This document shows positions 1 through 11,985 of a DNA stretch of 64,000 nt, one piece after another. This DNA is from Bombyx mori. Its lineage: Eukaryota; Arthropoda; Insecta; Lepidoptera; Bombycidae. The notes beneath the pieces are model-generated. The model had not been told where the DNA came from, did not search any database, and worked only from the letters and a program-made list of their open reading frames with translations. The position numbers and the translations under genes were made by a program. Each line of letters starts with the position of its first letter. Positions within the stretch are counted from its first letter, which is position 1. The stretch is taken from contig NC_085121.1 in assembly GCF_030269925.1 (NCBI RefSeq), forward strand, positions 575,501 to 639,500, written 5' to 3'.

Positions 1-679
1 ACGAATTATCAGTTTGCGAAAAAGGAACATACAAAACGAACGGTTATCGTTTATTTTTGCGAACGATAAAACTAATTCGAGACGATAAGATAACTCGATG
101 AGAACGTTTCCTCAAAGCAACTCGAAAACGTGCAGCCATTACGTGCAGAGCAACTGATATCGGACCGTCATTCTAGGCGGAAGCGATAATACAATCACGT
201 TGCAACCATTTATAACTTTATCTTCTTTTTTTTTTTGGTGTGGACTATGAAAGAATTAAAAAATCTAAGGTTTTACAAAATATATCTGCATCAAGGAAAC
301 ATTGATTGTAAATCAGGTCAATATCAAAATTATAATTAATCGTGTCTGCTACTAGTGTATACTGCAGACACGAAAAAAAAAAGATACGAGAGCAGAGCCT
401 GCCTAGTGTGGGGAGTAGTTATGAGATAATATTCCATCAAGATATTCTCATCTACTCGTGTTCGAAAACTCTTCTTGTGCAGATCAGATTTACGTGTAAT
501 CGATGATCTTAATAACGATTGGAAAATTCTATGCATCCATGTTCCAAGACGCTCTGTACACTTCCGATTATGTCGTTACTCAAACCTAGGGCAGTTGCCA
601 ATTTCTCTTAATTATTACATCATGAAGGCACAACATCACCTAAAAAACTACAATCTGTCATTCTAGGAGGTATTTCTAA

Positions 680-929
680 TTTTTTATTTATTTTATTGCT
701 TAGATGGGTGGACGAGCTCACAGCCCACCTGGAGTTAAATGGTTACTGGAGCCCATAGACATCTATAACGTAAATGCGCCACCCACCTTGAGATATAAGT
801 TCTAAGATCTCAGTATAGTTACAACGGCTGCCCTACCCTTCAGACCGAAACGCATTACTGCTTCACGGCAGAAATAGGCAGGGCGGTGGTACCTACCCGC
901 GCGGACTCACAAAAGATCCTACCATCAGG
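680..929 (-). repeat. SINE-A tail-unit copy
   Basis: This is a copy of the abundant ~240-bp unit called SINE-A here. On the plus strand it begins with a T-run and TTGCTTAGATGGGTGGACG and ends near CACAAAAGATCCTACCATCAG, so its sense strand is minus with the A tail on the left. It has no coding capacity. Confidence 0.85.
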
Positions 930-3900
930 AAAAAAAATTTCAATCTTCAATTTAGTCCAATTGATGCGTTCAAGTTAAACCTTAATTACTATACTACTTA
1001 CTTACTTATACTATTACTTTTTTACGTAATACGTAAAACTAATATTTTAGTCACACGAAAGAAGTAAATATAACAGGTAAGGTAATCTAATAGACTTTTT
1101 ATTTAAATGAACATCCTTTCGTATTATTATAGTTTACAATAGTGCAACGTTTTCCTGTACGAGCGGAAGGTGGCCTGCGCGTTTCTAAGATCGCGAAGAG
1201 CCGACGGCTGCCAATGACCAGGAAATGACGCCGCCGGCTGACCTTCAGACGAGCGCACACATCCAAACGTGTTCCCTGCGCTCCCGACTCGCAGGGTTGT
1301 CAGATTAAAAAAGGAAAACAAATTGCCACACTATAAACTTGTTTTATGGTAAAGATCTAAGAAGAAACTCTTTGGTAGTTCTTTGAGTTTGCGTGGGTAA
1401 TTTTGTTAAATAAAAATGAGGTAATTAGTATGTATCCAGTATCTGGTACTACTACATTGACATTAAAAAAGAGAAGAGTATTTTTATTTCTAATATTCCC
1501 TGGCGCTTCAATTCGCTTTTTTTTGTATTGTATTCCTTAATTATACACATTACTCTCCATAATTAAATAAATTGTAAGTTTAATGTTAAATAATGGAAAA
1601 TTTCTGTTAGGAAACCAATTATAGAGATGAATTCACTTGTTATCCAAGACGGGGCCAGAGTTGAAGTGGTTACGTTAATAAACAGAGTTTTTATATGCAC
1701 ATCGTTCAATGTGACATTGATAATGCAACATTTTAGATAACGTGTTTACAAAAAAAGAAGAGATTTAATTTTGAGTAGGTATCTTCTACATAATATTATT
1801 TTGTATTAACTAGTTTATTTTGCAGATACAATTCAATGATCTGTTGTTTTACTTACAAATTTCTCAATCAAATAGATATTTCAAAACATGTCCATAGCCT
1901 AAAGATATTGTTAAATGCCATTATTGAATTTTATAAAGTTGTTTGGAACTCGGCGGATTTAGAATCATAAAAACTTGGTAGACTAATGGCGATTGGCATC
2001 ATTTTGCGTTTTCCTTTTCTTTTATGTGTCGGTACGCTTTTATTCGATGGATGCTTATATTTATTAGGTATTATGCATCGTATTATTTTCATGTTCTACT
2101 TTGAATTCTGTCGGGAATGCAAAATAAAGCAACATCCAAAGTGATGATTGAACATGACCAACAGTCTTGTTTTTTTCCTTATGATGAATTTAATTTAGGG
2201 CATCGTGCCCTATCGCCCTGTATTGGTTGAACTAGTTTTGTATTAAGTGAGGTCAGCGCTGCGCCTCGCTGCACACACGGAGGCTTGCGTAACACGCGAT
2301 AACCAGACCTAGAGGGCGTCACTGGTCACGATGACAGATTAAAACGTGCCAAACAAAATTATGTACCACCTACCTACTTTATTAAATTAAAGTTTACTTT
2401 ATATTTATGATATATTAAATTATATCGACTCGTTTAATTTATATTTGCATATAAATAAAAATTGTGTGCTTAATTTCAGTAAAATAAATAGTTACATGTA
2501 AAATGTTTTCGATCTTGAGAATGATATTTAAAATTGTATTAGTGCTGACTTCGTTCCAATGGTTTTTCATTACTTTTTACAATTTCATCGATAAATTCAT
2601 GTAATGTCTTTTGGGAATTGCATATACCTTATGGAGGTTGAATTGGAACTTCTCATATCCGGAAGAGAAAGTTCAGAGTTATTTATTAACTACAATCAGA
2701 ACACTGCAGGTACATAATAATACCATTCGCCTATTACTTTAAAATTTAAATGGACTTTTCTTCAATTATCAAATCAGAGTTACTTATACTCTTGTCAAAA
2801 ACAAAGCTACGAACAAACCATTTTGGATCTAATTAAAACCTACTTTCTTTAGTTACAATAATTTAATTTAATAGGTTTAAGCTATTCAAGATATTATTGT
2901 AACATTCTCTTACAAGGCGGTACAAGGTCAGTGAAAAAACTTTCGGTTTCCGTTTTATGCAATGAGATATGCTTTCAATCTGTTGTGTGGGTTGCCATAT
3001 TTAAATATAAACACTACCTATTACATACACGCTAAAACACTATGTGCACTGTAAAGATATTGTTTACAAGATATCATTGCTTTAATTTCATTCGCAATTC
3101 ACAATCTCGGCAGGTCAAAGTTATTGTCAAAAGTGACGTAAACAAAGTGTCATTTTGTTGCCAGTTCATTATCATTGCTTAAGGTCAGGCACACGCGCTT
3201 AGTTTCGTAATACTACTTAGCTACTTGCGTGGTTTTACTACTTTTTGCTAGTAAAGCTTTTATTGCTTAAATTGAGTTGCCAGTATTAATGGTGGATCAC
3301 CGTACGGCTAGGTACCAACAGCCTGCCTATTTCCATCTTAATATAGTTGTGTCCCGGTTCGAAGAGAGGACAAACGTTGTATGATATATGTATACTTCTG
3401 GTTGAACACAAAAAAAAAAACATTGAAAATGGTGAATGTCCGAACCAAAATAATGAATATTCGAAAGATGTCGTGTACCTTATCAAGCAACGCATGTTAT
3501 GTTAAATTATGACACATTATATTAAGTTACGTGTGTAAGGAATATATTCGTTGAATAATACTTAAGTATGTGTACAAGATATGAATAATACATATTTATA
3601 TGAGCGTAGTTTACGTATTCATTCAATAAGTAAGGTATTAAAATTTTAGCGCACCGAGACGGCTTATTCTATTAGATGAAGCGTCACTCTCCTCAAATAC
3701 CTACTCAACGTCCGAAGACTACCACAGATTACGAACTATAGAGTACAGATTACAGCCTACTAAGCTTTCGTAGCCTGCCCGAAATACGAAAAAGGCAAAA
3801 GGTTAAACAATGAAACGAATTAAAAAAATAATCAGCAAACGATTTGCAAATACGGAAACGATTACCGTTCGGCAAACGGTGTGGTAAGTTCATTGTGGGA

Positions 3901-5167
3901 CGGCAACTGTGCAAACGTGCGAACACCGTAACCATGACGTGCGTGGTTCGACAAAGTTCAGATGTACCATCTCTCCTTATATTATATTTCCACATGTGAA
4001 ATAAATGTATTTGATAACGAATGTTTGTGGAGTCAGAATGTATATATATATACTTACTGTTCGATTATAGTGTTTTTTAAAGAATTTACATATAAACGCC
4101 TCAGCTTCTTTAATTACTCATCAATTAACGATAAAGAGGCACTGGTAAAGCTATGCACGCAGCCACATATCCAGACAAAACCGAGCACATGTTTTAATAT
4201 TTTATTAAAGTTTCGTGTTACGTAATAATGTTTTTTTTTAATTTTACGTACGTGACATAGACTACACAGTATGGTTACGTCGCCCGTCGGTCGTCAACTC
4301 ATTATCTAAATGGGAAGTTCCTGCTTATCTAACTCACATTTTTGTCTCCTACGCGTTTCGTTCCAGTCTACCGCGTTAGTTTTCGGATAATAATGTTATA
4401 TTCGTTTTCTTCTCTACGTTCAGTCTCTCCTTTGTTAGTTTAGAATTAATTACGGAAGCAGAAAACCATTATTGAAAATCTTTTGTAGCTTTCTTATCGG
4501 ACTACATTGGAAGTCGAGAGAGAGAGAGAGAGCGATCAAACGCAATTGTCGATTAGAGATTTCTTCGTAAAAATTTACAAGTGATATTCTACTGTATACT
4601 ATACTAATGCCTCTAGACTCTTTTCCCATTTGAAGTTGTTAGCATCTACGTACCGATACAATTAAGTACTGCATTGAACATATTCCGTAGAAATTATATT
4701 CAAGATTTGAATGGGGTAGATATCTATGTTAATGGAAGAAATATTGTGACAATGGTCATCATTCTAATTAATTTCATGAAAGTAGAATTTGTTAAATCAG
4801 AACTCATGTTATCACCACACTTTACATCGCCTGGGCGAGGATAAGTGGACAGCAGTGGAATAAAAAGTAGCTTACATTTATATGATACAAACCATTTCTA
4901 TACATGATTTCGCCAAAGCCGGTTTAGTTATTAGGGTGTGTAAACGAAACAACCATATACTTTTTTATTAATATTACCTGCATTAGTATTAAAAACTTTT
5001 ATATAATAAGATAGCTTTTTGGCAAGTTTGCCTCTTTCTGTGACAACTATAGGTACTTTAGAATCCGTTGCGCTGTTCCGGAGATATGTAAGAGCAAAAA
5101 AATGGACCGACTATAATCCTAAATATCACTGATTCATGTTCTTCAGTTAAATCTTTTCTACTTTTAT
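930..5167. other. Intron DNA, no gene seen
   Basis: AT-rich DNA, inferred to be intron of E74 downstream of the last visible exon. It has a CpG-rich patch at about 1145-1310, a GC-richer patch at about 2205-2345 and a GA dinucleotide run at about 4515-4532. The short open frames (up to 87 codons) have no family resemblance or splice support. Confidence 0.5.
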
Positions 5168-5290
5168 CTTATTTTATTGCTCTTGTAGGCAGACGAGCAA
5201 ACGGCCCACCTGATGGTGAGTGTTTACCGTCGCCCACGGACTTCAGCAATGCCAGGGACAGAGCCAAGCCGCTGCCTACTTTTCTTCAAC
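5168..5290 (-). mobile_element. Jockey-like LINE 3' end (family C), 5'-truncated
   Basis: This matches the 3' end of the element at 25.9-26.3 kb. In sense direction it reads GGCAGCGGCTTGGCTCTG, then the TCCGTGGGCGACGG region, then GCAATAAAATAA. Only about 120 bp remain. It runs straight into an inverted duplicate of its own end. Confidence 0.7.
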
Positions 5291-5329
5291 GTTTGGTATG
5301 TTGAAGAAAAGTAGGCAGCGGCTTGGCTC
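5261..5329. repeat. Perfect 30-bp inverted repeat at a LINE end
   Basis: The arms at 5261-5290 and 5300-5329 are exact reverse complements, separated by 9 bases (GTTTGGTAT). Most of the left arm is LINE 3' sequence, so the right arm is a copied-back duplicate. Confidence 0.9.
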
Positions 5330-8300
5330 ACCGCATTCTACTGTTTTATTACTAGGTAGGTATATTGATATACGTACGTAATATGTATTTTGTTTTGACA
5401 TTTGAAAACCTTGAATGAGAAGAATGAAGCGAGGAAAATCAATTTCAACTACTTATTTTAAAAAACATCAACAGTTCAAGTGATTGATAATGTATTAGAT
5501 CGAAATTCAATTGGAAGTCTTATTTGCTTAAATTTTATTGTACCTACATACATTCAATAATATATTGCAGCAAAAGCAATTTTATTATTCTTACCATTAT
5601 TGCTCAGTTTGAATTAATTAGAATATTAGAATCAAGCTAGGCGAGCAAGTAATCGGGGTACCTATTATAACAAAAATTTTGTATATTGCAACTTACTCCA
5701 TTTTTTCCTAATTCTTGCGTAAAGTACGGAAGTAATGGTATTTAGAATTCAATGCCATTGCAATCGTTAGATAGTTTTGTGGTAACGCAATTATAGTTTT
5801 GTGGTATCGATACTATTTTCCTATAAATTTACTATTTCCAGTCGTTTTTTTTTTTGTATGTCAAAATTAAACTGAACTATTTGAGATATACATGCCAATT
5901 GTTTGGTTAGTAAACAGTAGGTACTAAACCTTTTTAGTGGCTGTTTAGAACCTAAATCAATGGACTCTATAATTCGATGTTGGTTCAATAAATTTGTACA
6001 TGTTTTAAAACGTTTAAAAGAGTTGCACTCGGCCGCGTCGTCAGATAGCGTTATCGGTTATACTGCCGGATGCAGTTATCAGCTTGCTGTATGCGTTACG
6101 TTCGGAATGAGAGCGCCGTTTGTCTCGGCCGGGCTATACGCAATGGCTGCCGTTGTGTAAGGTCAGGTTCGGTTACATGTTTACGCGTTGCACAGATTAA
6201 CATACACTTTTTTTTGTATGAGAGTTCATTTTTGATACGATTATTTTGTTGATTTGGATTACAGCCAAAGTTTTATTAACATTGTAAAATTATTATTGTT
6301 CTTGTTTAGATTTTTGTTCTTTCCCTTCCCTTTTCTGTTACTTATTTTATAAGAAGTTTGATTAGCATTATGAATAAAATAATTTAATCCAAAATAGTAT
6401 TCTGGTTACGTTACTACGGGAATTTTCTTAAGAAAGTTTTATTACCTACAGTTTTTTTTTTTTATTCAAATAAGTTTCAAATTCAAAGCCAATCAAAGGG
6501 CGTATTATTGAATGATGATCAGATTACATTAAACATAACAACATTCAAAATAGTAAATTTTACATCAGTTAGGTAATAAATACTTGACAAGAATCAATGT
6601 TAAGATGGCCGGTTTGCGTCGCGCCTTATAAGCGTTCTTTTGACACTTCGACTTTAGCGTTGCGTCGTTCGAAAGTCACCGCTACGCGTTGTTTGTCGCG
6701 GTATCAATATCTGTTATTGGCGATACGACCTCAACCCGTGGATTGGGAACTGAAGGTGAACCCGCGCGGTTCTTGCACCCCGCTTACGTAAACTAATGCA
6801 ACTGTAAAAACATTTGTATTATTAATTGTATTGTGTTTTGCGTTGTTTAATGTGTAATATAATTTATTTTGTAAGTTATTGTGAGTGAGTCTCGAGTTTA
6901 TATTATCTGTTTCGGTAACAGTAGGTAATGGCGGCGGCTTGATGTCTGTTTGCAAATAATTACTCATTTTGATATTTAAATACGAGTTTGAATTAATGTA
7001 GATATAAATGTATATTATAAATCATCATTTAAGTACGTATAAACAGAAAATATTAGTTATGAGAAAATAAAAATTTTTGAAAAGAAATCAAATATTCCGA
7101 TACGAAAAATCCGGGACGAAAACCGATTTTCTTGATAAAAGTATGGCGCCAAGCAAAGGGAACGCGCCTAATTTACAAAAGAAAAAAAAGACTTGAGCAT
7201 GTGCAAACAAACGCTGCTTTATTTTTTAAATGCGATGCGTTTTTTTATACAACTATGTTTCAAGTTATCCATAACAGTTACATACACACAGATACTAGAT
7301 TTGCCTCTTTCACTCAGTAAACTTACAGGATGAGCATTATGAAATATGAAAATGTTTAAAGTATAAATGAAAATTATACGTATGTAGAAGAATGAACAGA
7401 AATGTTATTATGTAGCTAACTTTGGATGTCGAGCTTTTCTTTGAATTATATTGGGATTGTGCGGACACAATATAATCACATTCTTTTTGGTAAGCTGCGG
7501 TGAACGACCTTAACTTCAACAAGCGACTAATGAAAAAGACCATACAAACTAATTAATATTACATGAAATGTGTTTTATGTATTTTCAGCGAAGTCAACGC
7601 ACTGAAAACTGTTGTTAATCGAGGAAGTGGATTCAGAATTTTAATACTTACTTAATTACAATTGCCCTTATCGTTTTTAACCTAAATTACGTTCTAGTTT
7701 AAAAATTCCGTAACTTATTTATTATCAAACTCATTTACATCTACGAGAAAGTATTTTTATTACTCTTTACAATTTCAGTTCCAAGTAATTATCAATAATT
7801 TACATACATACTTTAAAATTAGGGTATCTTAAATAGATCTACTTGAAAAAAATAGTTTTCTAACTTCAAAATTTGTTGTGGAGAAGGCAAAAAGTTAGCG
7901 AGTTGTTCGGGAGAGGGCGGGAGGGACTAGAGGGAGAGGTGGCGAGGGGGGACGTGGCTGCAACTGTTTGCGCGCGGCGCAGCGTGGTCAATGACACGGC
8001 GACATTGCATCAACGCGCGAAGGTCACCTCGCCCCCTTCCCGCGCACTCCTCCCGCCCCAACCACTCCCCCCGCGCTCCCTCTAACGCGTCCCGCGAATT
8101 CCTACACTTCCTTGCAACCGGACGCCATTTTAGATCAATCATTTTGCATCAGTGTTCCGAAGGGGTATTTAGCATATTTAGATAATTAATTATACTTAAA
8201 GAAAATAATTATATGATGTTAGAATTTGGTCAATATAAAGTATTTCTAATTTTACATAAATTTATCAGCATATAGGTACCTACCTACAGTACCGATCATA

Positions 8301-9702
8301 AAATTTTAACTACAATAAATAAATTTATAATGATTAGTGATAGTTTAAGTGTATATTAAAGGTACCTAGGCGATTTAAATCTTTAGCATTCAAATCAGTG
8401 ATTAACTTACTAATACGTGATGGAATAAAAATGTTTGAATTATTTTTGTGTGGTTTGCAAACGCTAAAGTCGTTTTCTGTTGGTACCACGTGTATATCGT
8501 ATGTCGACAGTTTCCCGTGTCATTTACGATGACCTCTCATCAGCAGCTCTATTTGGTCAAGACTTCACAGACTGCACTGCAACTCGTAGCAAACAATTGT
8601 GGCAGTGTAGGTACTGCGTAGTACCTACACTGCCACAATTGTTTGCCACAACACAACTACTGATTTAGTGTTTTGTTATTTGCAAATCTAAATGTCTCTG
8701 GTATAATATTGCTCGTGTGATAAAGAGAAGCACGTGTTGGATAACTGAACAGTTGTTTATTTTCTATTATTGTTTTTCACTGCAGAAAAAGAAAAAATCA
8801 GGTTACTAGAACGGTTTGCTTGATACGATGTTTCAAGCTAGTTTGTGGATATTTTTTTTGTGTCGTATTAAAAAGAAAACGTAATATCCTCTCACTATTT
8901 GTGCGTTTTACCTTTGCTAACGTACTGTGAACTCACACGGGTAGGTGTTAGCATCCTGCAGATTTCTGCCGCAATGTCTTTCGGTTTGTGGAGTGCGATC
9001 TCGTTATATAATAGAATTGAGGCTTTAACTTTTGTTTTAAGATTGTTGGCGGCTTTGATGTCCGCGGGCTTCAATAACCACTTAACACTAGGACCACCTA
9101 GAAAGTTCGTTTGCACATTTAGTGCAATAAATTAATAAATCCTATTCGTGATCGCCAATTTTCAATGGTTCGTAAAATTGAAACCAATGAAAATTTTCGA
9201 CTATTGCCGACTTTAAATTTCCTTCGTTATATTAAATAAAAAAATTCTTTAAAATTAATTGAAAAACTAACTAAAAGATTACATACAAAAGTCCATTAAA
9301 AATGCAATCGAAAACTTGTGCAAACTGCAAATAACACAAATACGTGATCAGTATCGTAATGGTTATAAAATGTTTACATTAAAGTGTTTAATTACTGGCT
9401 GTATGTTCTTATCCGTTGCACAAGTGACATTGCGGCCATTGACCCGAAAACGTTCAATGTTTACAAAAATATGAAATATTAAGTCGAAAAAGTCATACAT
9501 TATTCTTGTGTTAAAGTTACACGCATCATCATGGAACATATGTGTGTACATAATGTCTTTAATTGTGTACCTAAATGCATCATATGTTGGCTGCATTTTA
9601 ACGATAACATTCTTAGATTTTGTAGGTTATGGATTTGTTGCCATGTTACTTTTTTTTTTCATCTAATTTGACAGCTATCTGGAAATAGGTAGAAAAAAAT
9701 GA
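5330..9702. other. Intron DNA with CpG-rich patches
   Basis: No gene is recognised. CpG-rich, repeat-free patches lie at about 6595-6790 and 7870-8145. The second has a G/A-rich half followed by a C-rich half (CCCCGCGCTCCCTC). A strong hairpin is listed separately at 8589. The open frames in these patches occur on both strands and look incidental. Confidence 0.5.
8589..8646. repeat. Perfect 27-bp hairpin with 4-nt loop
   Basis: The arms at 8589-8615 and 8620-8646 are exact reverse complements around GCGT. The arms contain ACAATTGTGGCAGTGTAGG. No transposon family was recognised on either side. Confidence 0.92.
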
Positions 9703-9938
9703 GCCCGGGTATAGTTGCCATTTTTTTTCATCGTCCTGCCTGTTTCTGCCGCGAAGTAGTAATTCATTCCGATTCGATATGTCCGCCCTAGACAGCTGAT
9801 GTATAATACAATTGGGATATCGATCTCAAGGTGGGCGGATGCGTTAATACTGTTATATTTGATCTTGCAATAACCAGTAACCCCAGTACAGCTCCAGTAA
9901 AAACTTAATATCAGGTGGGCCATAATCTAGTTTACCCA
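9703..9938 (+). repeat. Diverged SINE-A copy
   Basis: An old copy in sense orientation. Recognisable landmarks are CCTGCCTGTTTCTGCC, GATCTCAAGGTGGGCGG, CAGTAAAAACTTAATATCAGG and TGGGCCATAATC. The A tail is lost. Confidence 0.6.
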
Positions 9939-10478
9939 ACTGTGCACTGACTAAACATAAGTAGGTAACGTATTTAATTATCCATTTATCATCGAAAGCT
10001 AGTTAAATTCAAAGGAAGATAATTTTAATTGACACTAATTTGGGCGGCATTTTCGTTATCACAAAAACCGAATTTTAATTGAAACAAGTGTTGCCTAGCG
10101 ATCCACCATCTCCATTTAGTTATAGTTAGCAGGCGGGTACACGGCCCGCAACCTTAGTCCGTGACATTAATTGTGTTAATAGTGTTACCAGCTGACATTC
10201 AGAATAAAATACTAAACAGGTTTTATCCATAGACACTTTATTGACACATCTCAGAATCAATATACATCACTACAGAGTTGACAAACATCGTTCCGTATTC
10301 ACTGGTATCTAATACGCACTAGACTTCAAATTATACTAGTAGTAATACTAAATATCGAAGTTTCAATCGTAGTGTAAAAAGGCGAACGTTATACATGATT
10401 CTCTTTAGGCAGAAGTACGCTGCGGTGCCTATCTTTTGTTACTTAACAACGATAATCGTAAATTATAGTAAAATAATA

Positions 10479-10975
10479 GGGGTTAAAGTATGAAATTGCC
10501 GTTTTATTTTAATAGGTTCTTCGAATTGACATAGAACCTTCATGGTTTGAGATTTTTGAGTGAAACTTTTTTCAAATGGGTACCCTATGAGGTTCCTCTT
10601 TTCAAAAATGTGCAACATTCGACTATCGACTTTCAGTTGTTTTTTTTATTCAGTTTAGACTAGAAAGATAGAACTGCAATTAGAAACCATTCGTCAGCCT
10701 CCGTATTCGCCAGACCTTGCTCCAACGGACTATAATTTTTTTTAGTGGTTTGGAAAATTTTCTACGTGATAAAAAGTTTTCTTCCCAGGAAGCAGTACAA
10801 AATGCTTTCACACAGTTTGTAGAATCTAGATCTATCGCAAAGGCATAAATGACCTTCCTATTAGATGGCAACAATGTATAGATAATAATGGTAGATATTT
10901 TATTAAATAAATATGTTAAATAAAAAACTAATTTCAATCTTTCAGTACAAATCGGCAATTTCATATTTTAGCCCC
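10479..10975 (+). mobile_element. Internally deleted mariner-like element
   Basis: TA dinucleotides flank this 497-bp element at 10477-10478 and 10976-10977. Its ends are about 27-bp imperfect inverted repeats starting GGGGTTAAAGTATGAAATTG on the left and GGGGCTAAAATATGAAATTG on the right. A full mariner is about 1.3 kb, so most of the transposase gene is missing. The remaining 3' part is described separately. Confidence 0.85.
10682..10912 (+). pseudogene. Mariner transposase C-terminal remnant
   Basis: The plus strand encodes PPYSPDLAPTDYNFF, the region with the third catalytic Asp of mariner-type DDD transposases, followed by a stop. A shifted frame gives ENFLRDKKFSSQEAVQNAF, and a further shift gives the C-terminal YRKGINDLPIRWQQCI and a terminal stop. 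At least two frameshifts and premature stops make it dead. The N-terminal DNA-binding region and the first two catalytic Asp residues are absent. A 94-codon minus frame over it is a shadow. Confidence 0.87.
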
Positions 10976-11985
10976 TAATATAATAATACATAAAGCACTT
11001 AATTATTTTGACGCTGCAAATAGCCGGGCGCGTATTTTATTCACGCACGAAAATGGTGAGTTTTAATCAAAGTATAAACATTGGTAAACATCAGATGTTC
11101 TATAAAAAAGTCATATTAAAAACAGGTTTCGTTTCACAATATGAAACAAACAAGCCGTTACTGAGTAAATATCACATGTTATCACGGCCTTTAGGAGTTA
11201 TACACTAATACAATGAGAGGAGTGTCGTTCGAGATGGAACACTCTGTGCGGTTTGTTATGAAATGAGAAAATAGCGCGACTGTACCTAATATTTGGCGCT
11301 AAAATGTGGTTAGTAGACGCGGGTTGAGGGCTGCCCGCGGTCAAGGCCCATTGTTTTCCACCAGTATTGCCCAACGCGACCCTGACTGGCAACAATCAGG
11401 CCGGAACGACTTTTTTCACTCAATTATCGATTGGTATTATCTGTTGTCTGCCGAAATCAGGTAGGGTTAGGTGACGTTAGGTAATATGAGGTTATGTTAC
11501 GGTAGAATAGGCGTAGATTGTTCTGGAATCTTTTGGTTGTTAAGTGTGGACGGGTATTGGTGGTTTTGGTTGAATTGAGATGAATCTTCACGGTTTTTGT
11601 CATTACGGTGAAGAAATATATGTTTTGTACGTGTAATTAACTTTATAATAGTAATGGCGGTTTGCGCACTTATCGAATTAACCTTTATCGTTGAAAACAA
11701 TTTAGTGATATTGCATTTAAGACAAGCAGGAGCTAAGGTATTTAGTATGTATGTAAATAGTTTCTTCACAACCTCGCATCACAATATCAAGCAGGAAACA
11801 GAGTTTTGGTTTTAAATAAACAAAGGTTATTCGGTTGTTTATAAAAAGTAACGTTTCTTTGAATCTGATTTGAGATTCAAAACAACCCTCGCAATGCCCA
11901 GACGGAATAAATAACCGCTTATGTTTTTCTGGAAGATCCGTATGAAATACATTATCAATGTTGTTTTTTTAGTCCATCGATAAGT
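10976..11985. other. Intron DNA, nothing recognised
   Basis: AT-rich, with a short GC-richer piece at about 11320-11410. No repeat family or splice-supported frame was found. Confidence 0.45.
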
